This document shows positions 35,107 through 44,486 of a stretch of 64,000 nucleotides of DNA, in pieces. The DNA is taken from NCBI GenBank assembly GCA_963712175.1, contig CAVQGZ010000004.1, positions 62,001 to 126,000 of the forward strand. Reading direction: 5' to 3'. The DNA comes from CAVQGZ01 sp963712175 (lineage in GTDB: Bacteria > Actinomycetota > Actinomycetes > Jiangellales > Jiangellaceae). Every line of letters begins with the position of its first letter. The stretch's first letter is position 1. The notes under the pieces are model-generated. The model was not told where the DNA came from, did not search any database, and worked only from the letters and a program-made list of their open reading frames with translations. The position numbers and the translations under genes were made by a program.

Positions 35107-36123
35107 ATGCTGGACGATCGCAAGATCGAGGTGCTGCGCGCCATCGTGGAGGACTACGTCGCCACCCGTGAGCCCGTGGGTTCGAAGGCGCTGGTCGACC
35201 GCCACTCGCTCGGGGTCTCCTCGGCGACCGTCCGCAACGACATGGCCGTCCTCGAGGAGGAGGGCTACATCGCCCAGCCGCACACGTCGGCGGGGCGCAT
35301 CCCGACAGACAAGGGCTACCGGGTCTTCGTCGACCGGCTGAGCGGCATCAAGCCGCTCTCGCAGCCCGAACGCCGGGCGATCTCGACGTTTCTCGAGGGT
35401 GCGGTCGACCTGGACGAGATCGTCACCCGCAGCGTGCGGCTGCTCGCCCAGCTCACGCGCCAGATCGCGGTCGTGCAGTACCCGCTGATCACCCGATCGT
35501 CCATCCGCCACGTCGAGGTCGTCGCCATGGCGTCCACGCGTGTGCTGGTGGTGGTCATCACCGAGAACGGTCGGGTCGACCAGACCGTCGTCGACATGCC
35601 CGACGAGGTCGACGAGCAGATGCTGGCCACGCTGCGCAACCGGTTGAACGAGCAGCTGGCCGGGCAGCGTCTCTCCGAGGTGGGCGACCGGCTCGCGGAC
35701 ATGACCGAGCAGTTCGAGCCCCGGCATCGGGCCGCCGTGGCCGCTGTCGTCGCGGCGATCCTGGAGAACATCGCCGACGCACATGACGAGCGAGTGGCCG
35801 TCGCCGGCACGGCGAACATCACGGCCTACGGACGGGAGTTCGACACCGGGGTGCGGCCATTGCTGGAGGCGCTGGAGGAGCATGTCGTGCTCCTGCACCT
35901 GCTCGGGGAGGCATCGGCGCCGCTGGCGGTCAACGTCCGGATCGGCCACGAGAACGAGCATCGAGCCCTGACCTCGAGCGCCGTTGTGTCCTCGGCGTAC
36001 GGCTCGGGCGGTGAGCTGCTCGGTTCGCTCGGCGTCGTGGGTCCGCTACCGATGGACTACCCGGGAACAATGGCCACCGTTCGCGCCGTTGCCCGCTACG
36101 TCAGCCAGATCTTGGCCGAATGA
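35107..36123 (+). CDS. hrcA: Heat-inducible transcription repressor HrcA
   Basis: 338 aa. Winged-helix DNA-binding N-terminus (VEDYVATREPVGSKALVDRH, then VSSATVRNDMAVLEEEGYI) and a GAF-like dimer domain ending with GPLPMDYPGTMATVRAVA. ATG 35107 has GAGAGGGG 9 nt upstream; the ATG at 35065 lies within CIRCE and is not used. Controls this operon through the CIRCE site, so it is autoregulated; groE genes are not in the window. Confidence 0.96.
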   Translation: MLDDRKIEVLRAIVEDYVATREPVGSKALVDRHSLGVSSATVRNDMAVLEEEGYIAQPHTSAGRIPTDKGYRVFVDRLSGIKPLSQPERRAISTFLEGAVDLDEIVTRSVRLLAQLTRQIAVVQYPLITRSSIRHVEVVAMASTRVLVVVITENGRVDQTVVDMPDEVDEQMLATLRNRLNEQLAGQRLSEVGDRLADMTEQFEPRHRAAVAAVVAAILENIADAHDERVAVAGTANITAYGREFDTGVRPLLEALEEHVVLLHLLGEASAPLAVNVRIGHENEHRALTSSAVVSSAYGSGGELLGSLGVVGPLPMDYPGTMATVRAVARYVSQILAE

Positions 36124-36166
36124 CCGGTCGCACGACCGGGGTCTGACACACACGAGACGGAGAGAC

Positions 36167-37294
36167 GTGCCCACCGACTACTACGAGGTGCTCGGAGTAG
36201 CCCGCGACGCCTCGGCCGACGACATCAAGCGTGCCTATCGTCGACTCGCTCGCCAGTACCACCCTGACGTCAGCGGCAACGCCGAGGACCAGGAGATGTT
36301 CAAGGCCGTCAGCAACGCCTACGAGGTGCTCTCCGACCCGCGCAAGCGGGAGATGTACGACCTGGGTGGCGACCCCCTGCGCGGCAGCGGCTCCGGACCG
36401 GGCGGCATGACCGGCGACGGGTTCACCTTCACCGACATCTTCGATGCCTTCTTCGGCCAGACCAGCAGCCGCGGGCCTCGTAGTCGCACCCGGCGTGGGC
36501 AGGACGCGCTCCTGCGGGTGGACGTCGACCTCGCTGCGGCGATGTTCGGCACGACCGAGGAGATCCAGGTCGACACCGCTGTGGCGTGTCCGACCTGTGG
36601 TGGAGGCGGGACCTCCGACGGCAGCGAGTTCGTCACGTGTGACGTCTGCCGGGGACGTGGGGAGATCAGCCACGTCCAGCGTTCCTTCCTGGGCCAGGTC
36701 ATGACCACTCGGCCGTGTCCCCAGTGCCGCGGCTTCGGCACCGTCAACCCTCGTCCGTGCCCGGAGTGCGCGGGGGACGGCAGGGTTCGCACGCGTCGAA
36801 CCCTCAACATCGAGGTACCCGCCGGAGTGGACTCCGGCACTCGCCTGCAGCTCGTGGGCCAGGGCGAGGTCGGCCCCGGCGGCGGCCCCGCAGGCGACCT
36901 GTACGTCGAGGTCCACGTCCTCGAGCACCCGGTGTACTCCCGCGAGGGGGACGACCTGCAGTGCTCGCTTCACGTCCCGATGGCCGCCGCTGCGCTCGGA
37001 ACCACCGTGGAGCTGGAGACGCTGGACGGTACGCATGACGTCGTGGTACCGCCGGGCACCCAGTTCGGGGAGCGGATCGTCCTGCGGGGTCTGGGTGCGC
37101 CACGGCTTCGCACCAACGGGCGGGGCGACCTGAACGTGTTCGTCGAGGTCGAGACGCCGACGATGCTCGACGAGCAGCAGCGTGAGCTGCTGCAACGGCT
37201 CGCGGCAGCCCGGGGTGAGGAGAAGGTCGTCGGCCCGACGGCCGAGCAGCCTGCGGGCGGCTTCTTCTCGCGCCTGCGCGGCAAGTTCTCGTGA
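36167..37294 (+). CDS. dnaJ: Chaperone protein DnaJ (HrcA-regulated, DnaJ2 type)
   Basis: 375-aa J-protein co-chaperone for DnaK. J domain with YHPD, a Gly-rich stretch, four zinc-binding repeats CPTCGGGG, CDVCRGRG, CPQCRGFG and CPECAGDG, then the C-terminal substrate-binding domain. GTG 36167 follows GGAG with 4 nt. It is the second gene of the CIRCE operon; actinobacteria commonly have a second dnaJ with dnaK elsewhere. Confidence 0.97.
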   Translation: MPTDYYEVLGVARDASADDIKRAYRRLARQYHPDVSGNAEDQEMFKAVSNAYEVLSDPRKREMYDLGGDPLRGSGSGPGGMTGDGFTFTDIFDAFFGQTSSRGPRSRTRRGQDALLRVDVDLAAAMFGTTEEIQVDTAVACPTCGGGGTSDGSEFVTCDVCRGRGEISHVQRSFLGQVMTTRPCPQCRGFGTVNPRPCPECAGDGRVRTRRTLNIEVPAGVDSGTRLQLVGQGEVGPGGGPAGDLYVEVHVLEHPVYSREGDDLQCSLHVPMAAAALGTTVELETLDGTHDVVVPPGTQFGERIVLRGLGAPRLRTNGRGDLNVFVEVETPTMLDEQQRELLQRLAAARGEEKVVGPTAEQPAGGFFSRLRGKFS

Positions 37295-38052
37295 CCCCTC
37301 CTCTCTTCCTCGTGGCGCGCAGCGAGCTCGAGGGCGACACCGTCGTGCTGGCTGGTCGTGAGGGTCATCACGCCGTCGACGTCCGACGATCCAAGGTCGG
37401 TGAGCGGGTCGATGTCGGCGACGGTCGCGGGCTTCGGCTGCGGTGCCAGGTCGCGTCGGTGTCCCGCGGCGAGCTGACGCTGAGCGTGCTGGATCGGGTC
37501 GTCGAGGCTCCACCGGTGCCGTGCGTGACGGTCGCTCAGGCGTTGATCAAGCAGGACGCCGCCGACCGGGCGCTGGCTGGCATGACCGAGGTCGGGGTCG
37601 ACGCCGTGCTCGCCTGGCAGGCCGAGCGAAGCGTCGTGCGCTGGTCGCCGGATCGAGTCCAGCGGGGGGTCCGACGGTGGCAGGCGAGCGTCGCGGAGGC
37701 GGCCAAGCAGTCTCGGCGAGCCTGGGTGCCGACGGTGACGGGTCCGGCGACGAGCAGCGATCTGGTCGAGCACGTCGGCAGTGTCGACCTGGCACTCGTC
37801 CTGGACCGCGAGGCCAAGGACGCCGTCGGCAGCGTCGACCTGGCCGGTGTCGGATCGCTCCTCCTCGTGGTCGGGCCGGAGGGCGGCCACAGCGAGGGGG
37901 AGGCGGCTCTGCTGACCGACGCGGGCGCTCGCCCGGTGCACCTGGGGCCCACGGTCCTGCGCTCGGCAACGGCCGGCACGGTGGCTACCGGCGTGCTGCT
38001 CAGCCGTACCCCACGCTGGAACCGGCAGGCCTCCTGGGCGGCCGCTGGCTAA
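37291..38052 (+). CDS. rsmE: 16S rRNA m3U1498 methyltransferase
   Basis: 253 aa. SPOUT methyltransferase: N-terminal PUA-like region (REGHHAVDVRRSKVGERV), SAM knot motifs VVGPEGGHSEGE and LGPTVLRSATAGT. The family's LR.ETA reads LRSATA here. GTGA overlap with dnaJ and a 1-nt gap to phoH, so part of the same operon. Confidence 0.95.
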   Translation: MTPPLFLVARSELEGDTVVLAGREGHHAVDVRRSKVGERVDVGDGRGLRLRCQVASVSRGELTLSVLDRVVEAPPVPCVTVAQALIKQDAADRALAGMTEVGVDAVLAWQAERSVVRWSPDRVQRGVRRWQASVAEAAKQSRRAWVPTVTGPATSSDLVEHVGSVDLALVLDREAKDAVGSVDLAGVGSLLLVVGPEGGHSEGEAALLTDAGARPVHLGPTVLRSATAGTVATGVLLSRTPRWNRQASWAAAG

Positions 38053-38053
38053 C

Positions 38054-39063
<1,010 letters not shown>

Positions 39064-39067
<4 letters not shown>

Positions 39068-39552
39068 CCGTCGAGGTGCTCAACGAGTCCGGCGTTCCGG
39101 CTGACGAGGGCCAGATCCTCGACCTCGCCCGATTCGTGCTCGCCGAGCTGCGCATCCACCCCCTTGCTGAGCTCTCGGTCATCCTCGTGGACGAGGGCGC
39201 CATGGAGCGCCTGCACGTGCAGTGGATGGACGAGCCCGGGCCGACCGACGTGCTGTCGTTCCCGATGGACGAGCTGCGCCCGACTCCCGACGGGCAGGAT
39301 CCCGCTCCAGGCCTGCTTGGCGACGTCGTGCTGTGCCCGGCCGTCGCCGAGAGGCAGGGTCGAGACGCCGGGCACACGACGCAAGCCGAGCTGCACCTGC
39401 TGACCACCCACGGCATCCTGCACCTGCTGGGGTACGACCACGCGGAGCCGGCTGAGGAACGGGAGATGTTCGGCCTGCAGGACAAGCTCCTCGCGGCATG
39501 GGGCAGACGGTCGCTGGCCGACCCGACGACGGGCGCGAGCAGCTCGACATGA
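39064..39552 (+). CDS. ybeY: Endoribonuclease YbeY (rRNA maturation factor)
   Basis: 162 aa. Zinc motif H3: THGILHLLGYDHAEPAEE matches HGxLHLxGYDH, the signature metal site. It processes the 16S rRNA 3' end and takes part in ribosome quality control. It overlaps phoH before and the CNNM gene after (ATGA both). Confidence 0.95.
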
Positions 39553-40841
39553 GCACCTGGCAGACGGTCGCCCTCGTCGTCGTCCTGGTTGGCCTCGCCG
39601 GACTCATCACGATGGCCGAGGCTGCCCTGGCGTCCTTCTCGCGGGCTCGGGCCGATGAGCTGGTCGCGGAGGAGCGCGCCGGCGCGAAGCGGCTCGCACA
39701 GCTGGTCAGCGACCCGGCGCGATACCTCAACACGGCGCTCTTCCTGCGTCTGACCACGGAGATCGGCGCCGTCGTCCTCGTGACGAGTCTGTACCTGGAG
39801 TCCGTGGAACCGCGATGGGCTGCGCTGCTGGCATCGGTCGCAACGATGGCGGTTATCTCCTACGTCGTCATCGGGGTCGGCCCTCGAACCCTGGGTCGCC
39901 AGCGGGCCGATCGGGTGGCACTGGCGGCGGCCGCTCCCCTGACGGTCGCCACGCGGCTGCTCGGACCCGTCTCCAGCCTGCTCATCCTGCTGGGCAACGC
40001 ACTGACGCCCGGTCGCGGCTTTCGCCAGGGGCCGTTCGCGAGCGAGGCGGAGCTGCGCGAGCTGGTGGACATGGCCGAGGCCAGCATGCTGATCGAGGCG
40101 GATGAGCGGCAGATGATCCACTCGGTGTTCGAGCTCGGCGACACCCTCACGCGAGAGGTGATGGTTCCCCGAACCGACATGGTCTTCATCGAGCGCGACA
40201 AGACGTTGCGTCAGTGCCTCTCGCTGGCACTGCGCAGCGGCTTCAGCCGCATCCCGGTGACGGGCGAGGGCATCGACGACGTCGTCGGGGTGGCCTATCT
40301 CAAGGATGTGGTTCGCCGCGTCTACGACAACCACGACGCCGAGACGATCGAGCGGGTCGAGTCGGTGATGCGGACCCCGATCTTCGTGCCGGACTCCAAA
40401 CCGGTCGACGACCTGCTGCGCGAGATGCAGTCGGCGCGCACCCACGTCGCCGTGGTGATCGACGAGTACGGGGGCACCGCGGGGCTGGTCACCATCGAGG
40501 ACGTGCTCGAGGAGATCGTGGGCGAGATCGACGACGAGTACGACCGTCATGGCAACGCTGTGGAGCAGCTGGCCGACGGGTCGCTGCGCGTCAGCAGCAG
40601 GCTGAACATCGAGGAGCTCGGCGAGATGTTCGGCCTCGAGCTCTCCGACGATGACGTCGACTCGGTCGGTGGGCTGCTGGCCAAGGCTCTCGGTCGGGTG
40701 CCGATCCCGGGGGCCAGGGCCGACGTCGGCGGGCTTCGGTTGCAGGCTGAGTCGACTGCAGGACGACGCAACCGGGTCGACACGGTTCTGGTGAGCCCGG
40801 TCGAGGATGCCGACGATCGTGAGGAGAGCGAGGCGCGATGA
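39549..40841 (+). CDS. CNNM / hemolysin C-type CBS-domain membrane protein
   Basis: 430 aa. N-terminal DUF21 membrane domain (VALVVVLVGLAGLITMAEAAL and three further helices), cytoplasmic tandem CBS domains (VMVPRTDMVFIERDKTLRQ, IPVTGEGIDDVVGVAYLKDV, DEYGGTAGLVTIEDVLEEIVG) and a CorC/HlyC domain to the end. The CNNM family transports or regulates Mg2+ and related ions. ATGA overlap with ybeY. Confidence 0.93.
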   Translation: MSTWQTVALVVVLVGLAGLITMAEAALASFSRARADELVAEERAGAKRLAQLVSDPARYLNTALFLRLTTEIGAVVLVTSLYLESVEPRWAALLASVATMAVISYVVIGVGPRTLGRQRADRVALAAAAPLTVATRLLGPVSSLLILLGNALTPGRGFRQGPFASEAELRELVDMAEASMLIEADERQMIHSVFELGDTLTREVMVPRTDMVFIERDKTLRQCLSLALRSGFSRIPVTGEGIDDVVGVAYLKDVVRRVYDNHDAETIERVESVMRTPIFVPDSKPVDDLLREMQSARTHVAVVIDEYGGTAGLVTIEDVLEEIVGEIDDEYDRHGNAVEQLADGSLRVSSRLNIEELGEMFGLELSDDDVDSVGGLLAKALGRVPIPGARADVGGLRLQAESTAGRRNRVDTVLVSPVEDADDREESEAR

Positions 40842-41173
40842 CGGAGCTGGACGCAGAGGACGCCAAGATCGTCACGTTGGCACGCTCGGCTCGAGCCCGG
40901 GTCGGTGCAAGCGCCGGAGCCGCCGTTCGCGACACCGACGGCCGAACGTACGCCGCATCGTCGGTGACCCTGCCCTCGATGTCCTTGACGGCGCTTCGGC
41001 TGGCCGTGGCGATGGCTGCCTCGGCCGGGGCGTCCGGCCTCGAGGCAGCAGTGACCGATGCCTCGACCGTGGCCACAGGTGACCTCGATGCCGTTCGCGA
41101 CCTCGGTGGTCCCGAGGTGCCCGTGCTTCTCGTGGACGTTCGCGGCGAGCTTCGCGAGGTTGTGCGGACATGA
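40838..41173 (+). CDS. Cytidine deaminase-like protein lacking the zinc site
   Basis: 111 aa. The first half aligns with cytidine deaminases (LARSARARVGASAGAAVRDTDGRTYAASS; given in part), but where the family has a Cys-Ala-Glu zinc and proton-relay motif this protein has SLTALRLAVAMA, and the PCxxC pair is absent; there is no Cys at all. It cannot be a zinc deaminase by the known mechanism. The same position before era in other actinobacteria is annotated as cytidine deaminase. Last gene of the hrcA operon, followed by a terminator. Confidence 0.8.
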   Translation: MTELDAEDAKIVTLARSARARVGASAGAAVRDTDGRTYAASSVTLPSMSLTALRLAVAMAASAGASGLEAAVTDASTVATGDLDAVRDLGGPEVPVLLVDVRGELREVVRT

Positions 41174-41175
41174 CG

Positions 41176-41209
41176 AGGCCCGGTCACGCCGGTGGGCGTG
41201 ACCGGGCCT
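41176..41209. terminator. Bidirectional hairpin terminator
   Basis: AGGCCCGGTCACGCC (41176-41190), loop GGTG, GGCGTGACCGGGCCT (41195-41209): a perfect 15-bp stem 3 nt after the stop of the deaminase-like gene, serving both it and the convergent membrane-protein gene. Confidence 0.9.
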
Positions 41210-41235
41210 TGAAGCCCCCGTGCTGGGGAGTGTCG

Positions 41236-41694
41236 TCAGGCCTGCGCGTCCCGACGCCCGGCGAGGCTGGTGATCGCGGTACCGACCATCGTCAGCACCA
41301 CGCCCAGGCCCATGGCCATGGCCGCCACACCGAAGGACACGACAGAGGTGAACAGCGAGGCGCGCAGGAACGAGGCGTTCATGGCGGTTCCGCGCCGCTC
41401 GTCCTCGCGGTCGAGCTCGGCGTAGGTCAGGCCTCCGGTCGCCTCGAGGTAGTGCTGGTTGATCATCTCGGCCTCCTGGTACGCCGTGAGCGGGCCGTCG
41501 ACGGGCTGGTCGGCCCAGCGCGGCGAGTCGCTGGAGACGGTGATGTTCTCCTGGGCGAGGTTGACCTGGACAGCTCCCCAGGCGAAGGCGCCGCTGATCG
41601 CCAAGACGATCCCGGCGACGATGGTCAGGATGCCGAGCACCGTGGGGGTGGTCGTCGTCGAGGTGGTCGAGGTCGTGGTCTGAGAAGCAGCCAT
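41236..41694 (-). CDS. Two-span membrane protein of unknown function
   Basis: 152 aa. Begins MAASQTTTSTTSTTTTPTVL (Thr-rich), followed by a helix (LGILTIVAGIVLAISGAFAWG), a ~60-residue extracytoplasmic loop (NLAQENITVSSDSPRWAD, EAEMINQHYLEATGGLTYAEL) and a second helix near the end (SLFTSVVSFGVAAMAMGLGV). Strong ribosome site GGAGGA before ATG 41694. The topology resembles aromatic-ring-hydroxylase-unrelated membrane proteins of actinobacteria; no assigned function. Confidence 0.75.
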   Translation of the reverse strand: MAASQTTTSTTSTTTTPTVLGILTIVAGIVLAISGAFAWGAVQVNLAQENITVSSDSPRWADQPVDGPLTAYQEAEMINQHYLEATGGLTYAELDREDERRGTAMNASFLRASLFTSVVSFGVAAMAMGLGVVLTMVGTAITSLAGRRDAQA

Positions 41695-41867
41695 GGCTTC
41701 CTCCTTGAGTGAGTGTTTGCCGTCGCAATCATTGTGGCAGCCCACCGCGCATGGTCAGCCCGCGTCCTGCGGTTTCTCGCCCCAAGACGCTGCGATAGTC
41801 CCGAGGTAGGGGCCGATCGTCCCCCAGGCAGGACCCGAACAGCGCGCAGGCGGGCACAATGGCGGAC

Positions 41868-42794
41868 GTGCCCGCTGCCGAGGAGTTCCGCAGCGGCTTC
41901 GCCTGCCTGGTCGGACGGCCGAACACCGGCAAGTCGACGCTGACCAACGCCCTCGTGGGCGACAAGGTTGCGATCACGTCGAGCCGGCCCCAGACCACCA
42001 GGCACGCGATTCGTGGTGTCGTTCACCGACCGGACGCCCAGCTCGTGCTGATCGACACCCCGGGTCTGCACCGGCCGCGGACGCTGCTTGGGCAGCGTCT
42101 GAACGACGTGGTCCGTGACACGTGGTCGGAGGTCGACGTGGTGGCGTTCTGCACGCCGGCAGACGAGGCCGTCGGCAAGGGCGACCGGTTCGTCGCCGAG
42201 TCGTTGGCCATGCTTGCGCGTACGCCGGTGCTGGCCATGGTGACCAAGATCGACCTGGTGACCCCGGACCGGCTCGCCCAGCACCTGGTCCAGGTCGCCG
42301 GACTCGGGGAGGCTGTCGGCCTCGACTGGGCCGAGGTGGTGCCGGTGTCGGCGGTGACCGGGGAAGGCATCGAGCTGGTCACCCGGCTGCTTGTGGACCG
42401 ACTGCCCGAGGGGCCTGCCTTCTACCCCGAGGGCGATCTGACCGACGAGCCGGAGGAGGTGCTGGTTGCCGAGCTGATTCGCGAGGCAGCTCTCGAGGAC
42501 CTGCACGACGAGCTCCCGCACTCGCTGGCGGTCGTGGTGGACGAGATGGTCCCGCGCGAGGACCGGCCTGCTGACCGGCCGCTGCTCGACGTGCGCGCGA
42601 CGCTGTACGTCGAGCGCACGAGCCAGAAGCCGATCGTCGTCGGACGCAGGGGTGAGCGCGTCAAGCGGGTCGGGTCAGCTGCGCGGCGGCACATCGAGAC
42701 GCTCCTGGGGACACCGGTCTACCTCGACCTTCACGTCAAGGTGGCCAAGGAGTGGCAGCGCGACCCGAAGCAGCTACGGCGCCTCGGGTTCTGA
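41868..42794 (+). CDS. era: GTPase Era
   Basis: 308-aa 16S-rRNA-binding GTPase for 30S maturation. G motifs GRPNTGKSTLTNA, LIDTPGLHRPR and TKIDLV; C-terminal KH domain with VVGRRGERVKRVGSAARRHI and ending DPKQLRRLGF. Start: ATG 41859 overlaps a CACAAT -10-like box (41855-41860), whereas GTG 41868 lies 7 nt after it, so I prefer GTG 41868 (leaderless). The 3' end overlaps the next minus-strand gene by 21 bp. Confidence 0.94.
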   Translation: MPAAEEFRSGFACLVGRPNTGKSTLTNALVGDKVAITSSRPQTTRHAIRGVVHRPDAQLVLIDTPGLHRPRTLLGQRLNDVVRDTWSEVDVVAFCTPADEAVGKGDRFVAESLAMLARTPVLAMVTKIDLVTPDRLAQHLVQVAGLGEAVGLDWAEVVPVSAVTGEGIELVTRLLVDRLPEGPAFYPEGDLTDEPEEVLVAELIREAALEDLHDELPHSLAVVVDEMVPREDRPADRPLLDVRATLYVERTSQKPIVVGRRGERVKRVGSAARRHIETLLGTPVYLDLHVKVAKEWQRDPKQLRRLGF

Positions 42795-43589
42795 GTCCTG
42801 CGCCGTGCCGAGCGGGGACGGCGCCCAGGCGGGGTCGGCCAGGCTTCTCAACCGACGTCCGAGCCGCTCGTTCTGGACACGCACGCCGTTGTCCCGCCAC
42901 CAGTCGCGGGCTGCGTCGCGGCGGCGTCGGGCGCTGGCGTCGCTCTCGGGGTCCTCGTCCTCGTCGCCGGGCAGGGGCGAGAGAAGGACCTCGATCTCGC
43001 GGCGCAGGACGGCGTCGCCGACCAGCCCGAGCTTGTCGCCGCTCCAGAACCGGCCGGGGTCGTACCAGTTCTCCGGCTTGACGTCCTCCAGCAGCCCCAT
43101 CTCCTCGTAGGTCGAGGCCACCAGCTCGGCGCAGTACAGGGTCTCCAGCGAGGCCTGGCTGCGGGCGCGTCCCTTGATCCAGCGACCTGCCAGTCGTGTC
43201 GCGTTCGGGAAGGGCGTGCCGTCGTAGCGCGCGATCGTGCGCATGACGGCGTCCTCCATTCCCGGCGTGATGGTCGCCTGGAGCTGTCTGAACCAGACGC
43301 GCTGGTCGTACTTGTCGTGCCAGGTGCGCACGGCCTCGTACAGGTTGTGCAGCTGGACGCCGCGCTGATGCTTGCCGGTCCACTGGTCCTGCAGGGACCG
43401 GCCGAGCTCGGCGTGCCACATCAGAGGTGGCATGTCGTCGATCACGACCGCCATCCCGACGTGGTTCACCGGTGAGTTCGTTGCCACCCGGATCACGGTG
43501 TCGGCAGCGCTGCGTCCGCGGAACAGCCACACGTCACCGGTGCGGGTGTGGGCGACTGCGTCGTCCAGCGGCATCGTCGAAGGCTCCAC
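42774..43589 (-). CDS. Permuted papain-fold (NlpC/P60, YiiX/YebB-type) protein
   Basis: 271 aa. The N-terminal His block TNSPVNHVGMAVV and the later Cys block LETLYCAELVASTYEE have the order of circularly permuted NlpC/P60 hydrolases (His before Cys), the opposite of classical NlpC/P60. In between are RTIARYDGTPFPNATR and WYDPGRFWSG. The C-terminus is charged with an Arg-rich stretch. No signal peptide. Start GTG 43589 or ATG 43574. It may hydrolyse amide, thioester or lipid bonds; the substrate is unknown. Confidence 0.75.
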   Translation of the reverse strand: MEPSTMPLDDAVAHTRTGDVWLFRGRSAADTVIRVATNSPVNHVGMAVVIDDMPPLMWHAELGRSLQDQWTGKHQRGVQLHNLYEAVRTWHDKYDQRVWFRQLQATITPGMEDAVMRTIARYDGTPFPNATRLAGRWIKGRARSQASLETLYCAELVASTYEEMGLLEDVKPENWYDPGRFWSGDKLGLVGDAVLRREIEVLLSPLPGDEDEDPESDASARRRRDAARDWWRDNGVRVQNERLGRRLRSLADPAWAPSPLGTAQDSEPEAP

Positions 43590-43596
43590 AGGCCGC

Positions 43597-43603
43597 TACG
43601 GTA
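43597..43603. promoter_or_regulatory. Shared divergent leaderless promoter core
   Basis: TACGGTA: plus strand TACGGT (43597-43602) is followed by 6 nt and ATG 43609; minus strand TACCGT (43598-43603) is followed by 8 nt and GTG 43589. The same seven bases form the -10 in both directions. Confidence 0.55.
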
Positions 43604-43608
43604 CGGCC

Positions 43609-43779
43609 ATGCGATGGTGGAAGTGGGTCGGTCTGGCCGGAGTCGCCGGTGTGGCGGCCACGGGTGTCGTGATCTCTCGCGACGAGCGACAGCGCAGGAA
43701 CTACGAGCCCGACGACGTCCGGGCGCGGCTCCACGAGCGGTTGGCGCAGGCGAATGGCGCTGACTCGCCGGCCGACTGA
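43609..43779 (+). CDS. Small single-span membrane protein (56 aa)
   Basis: MRWWKWVGLAGVAGVAATGV is one signal-anchor helix, followed by a charged tail with a possible short coiled coil (RDERQRRNYEPDDVRARLHE). Similar short membrane proteins occur widely in actinobacteria. Not recognised further. Leaderless promoter TACGGT 6 nt upstream. Confidence 0.75.
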   Translation: MRWWKWVGLAGVAGVAATGVVISRDERQRRNYEPDDVRARLHERLAQANGADSPAD

Positions 43780-43833
43780 GGCGAACCCCGTTCACCTGCG
43801 CTGACGGGACCGGGAACAGGAGCCCCGGCAACT

Positions 43834-43851
43834 TTGTTGTCTCGTCAACAA
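43834..43851 (+). promoter_or_regulatory. Candidate operator TTGTTG-N6-CAACAA
   Basis: A perfect 6-bp inverted repeat with 6-bp spacer, 18 nt before the nitroreductase start. The shape is typical of MarR- or TetR-type operators, and a GTTGAC follows at 43863. No regulator gene lies next to it. Confidence 0.45.
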
Positions 43852-43869
43852 CACGCGATGGAGTTGACG

Positions 43870-44481
43870 ATGGCCCTTCAGACCTACCGTGCGGACCTGC
43901 ATCCGCTGCTCGAGGAGCGGGCGAGCCCGCGCTCCTACGACGCGACGCATAGCCTTGACGACCAGCACCTGGGCGCACTTCTCGAAGCCGCTCGCTGGGC
44001 ACCGAGCTCGATGAACCGCCAGCCATGGCGATTCGTGGCGGCCCGCCGCGGCACGCTGGCCCACGACACCGTGATGGCGACGCTGATGCCCGGCAACCAG
44101 GCGTGGGCCGGGGACGCGAGCCTGCTGGTGGTGGCGATCGCCGAGCGTGAGCGTGACGGCCACCGCATCGGGACCGCTGACTACGACCTCGGCCTGGCCG
44201 TGGCGCAGATGACCCTTCAGGCTCATGCCATGGGGCTGCACGCCCATCAGATGGGCGGGTTCGACGCTGCCGCGCTTGCCGATGTGCTCGGCCTGGGCCC
44301 CGGTCTGTCGCCGGTCGTCGTCGTCGCCGTGGGGCGTCGCGACCACCCCGACCGGTTGCCCGACGAGCTTCGTGCTCGGGAGACGGCCCCTCGGCGCCGT
44401 CGCCCGCTGTCTGATCTCGTCCTCGCCGTGGACGGTCGCGAGTGGCGTCACGCCGACGACCGCGACGCGAGGGCGGCGTGA
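43870..44481 (+). CDS. Nitroreductase family protein
   Basis: 203-aa FMN-dependent oxidoreductase. HPLLEERASPRSYD with the phosphate-binding Arg/Ser pattern, AARWAPSSMNRQPWRFV and, towards the end, GMGLHAHQMGGFD-like GLHAHQMGGFD and DVLGLGPGLSPVVVVAVG. ATG 43870 has GGAG 6 nt upstream; ATG 43858 and TTG 43834 are alternatives. Stands alone between a small membrane gene and the leuA leader. Substrate unknown; a quinone or nitro compound is usual. Confidence 0.88.
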   Translation: MALQTYRADLHPLLEERASPRSYDATHSLDDQHLGALLEAARWAPSSMNRQPWRFVAARRGTLAHDTVMATLMPGNQAWAGDASLLVVAIAERERDGHRIGTADYDLGLAVAQMTLQAHAMGLHAHQMGGFDAAALADVLGLGPGLSPVVVVAVGRRDHPDRLPDELRARETAPRRRRPLSDLVLAVDGREWRHADDRDARAA

Positions 44482-44486
44482 GGGTG

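Noticed and set aside
40838..41173. Active cytidine deaminase
   Set aside because: All zinc ligands and the catalytic Glu are missing.
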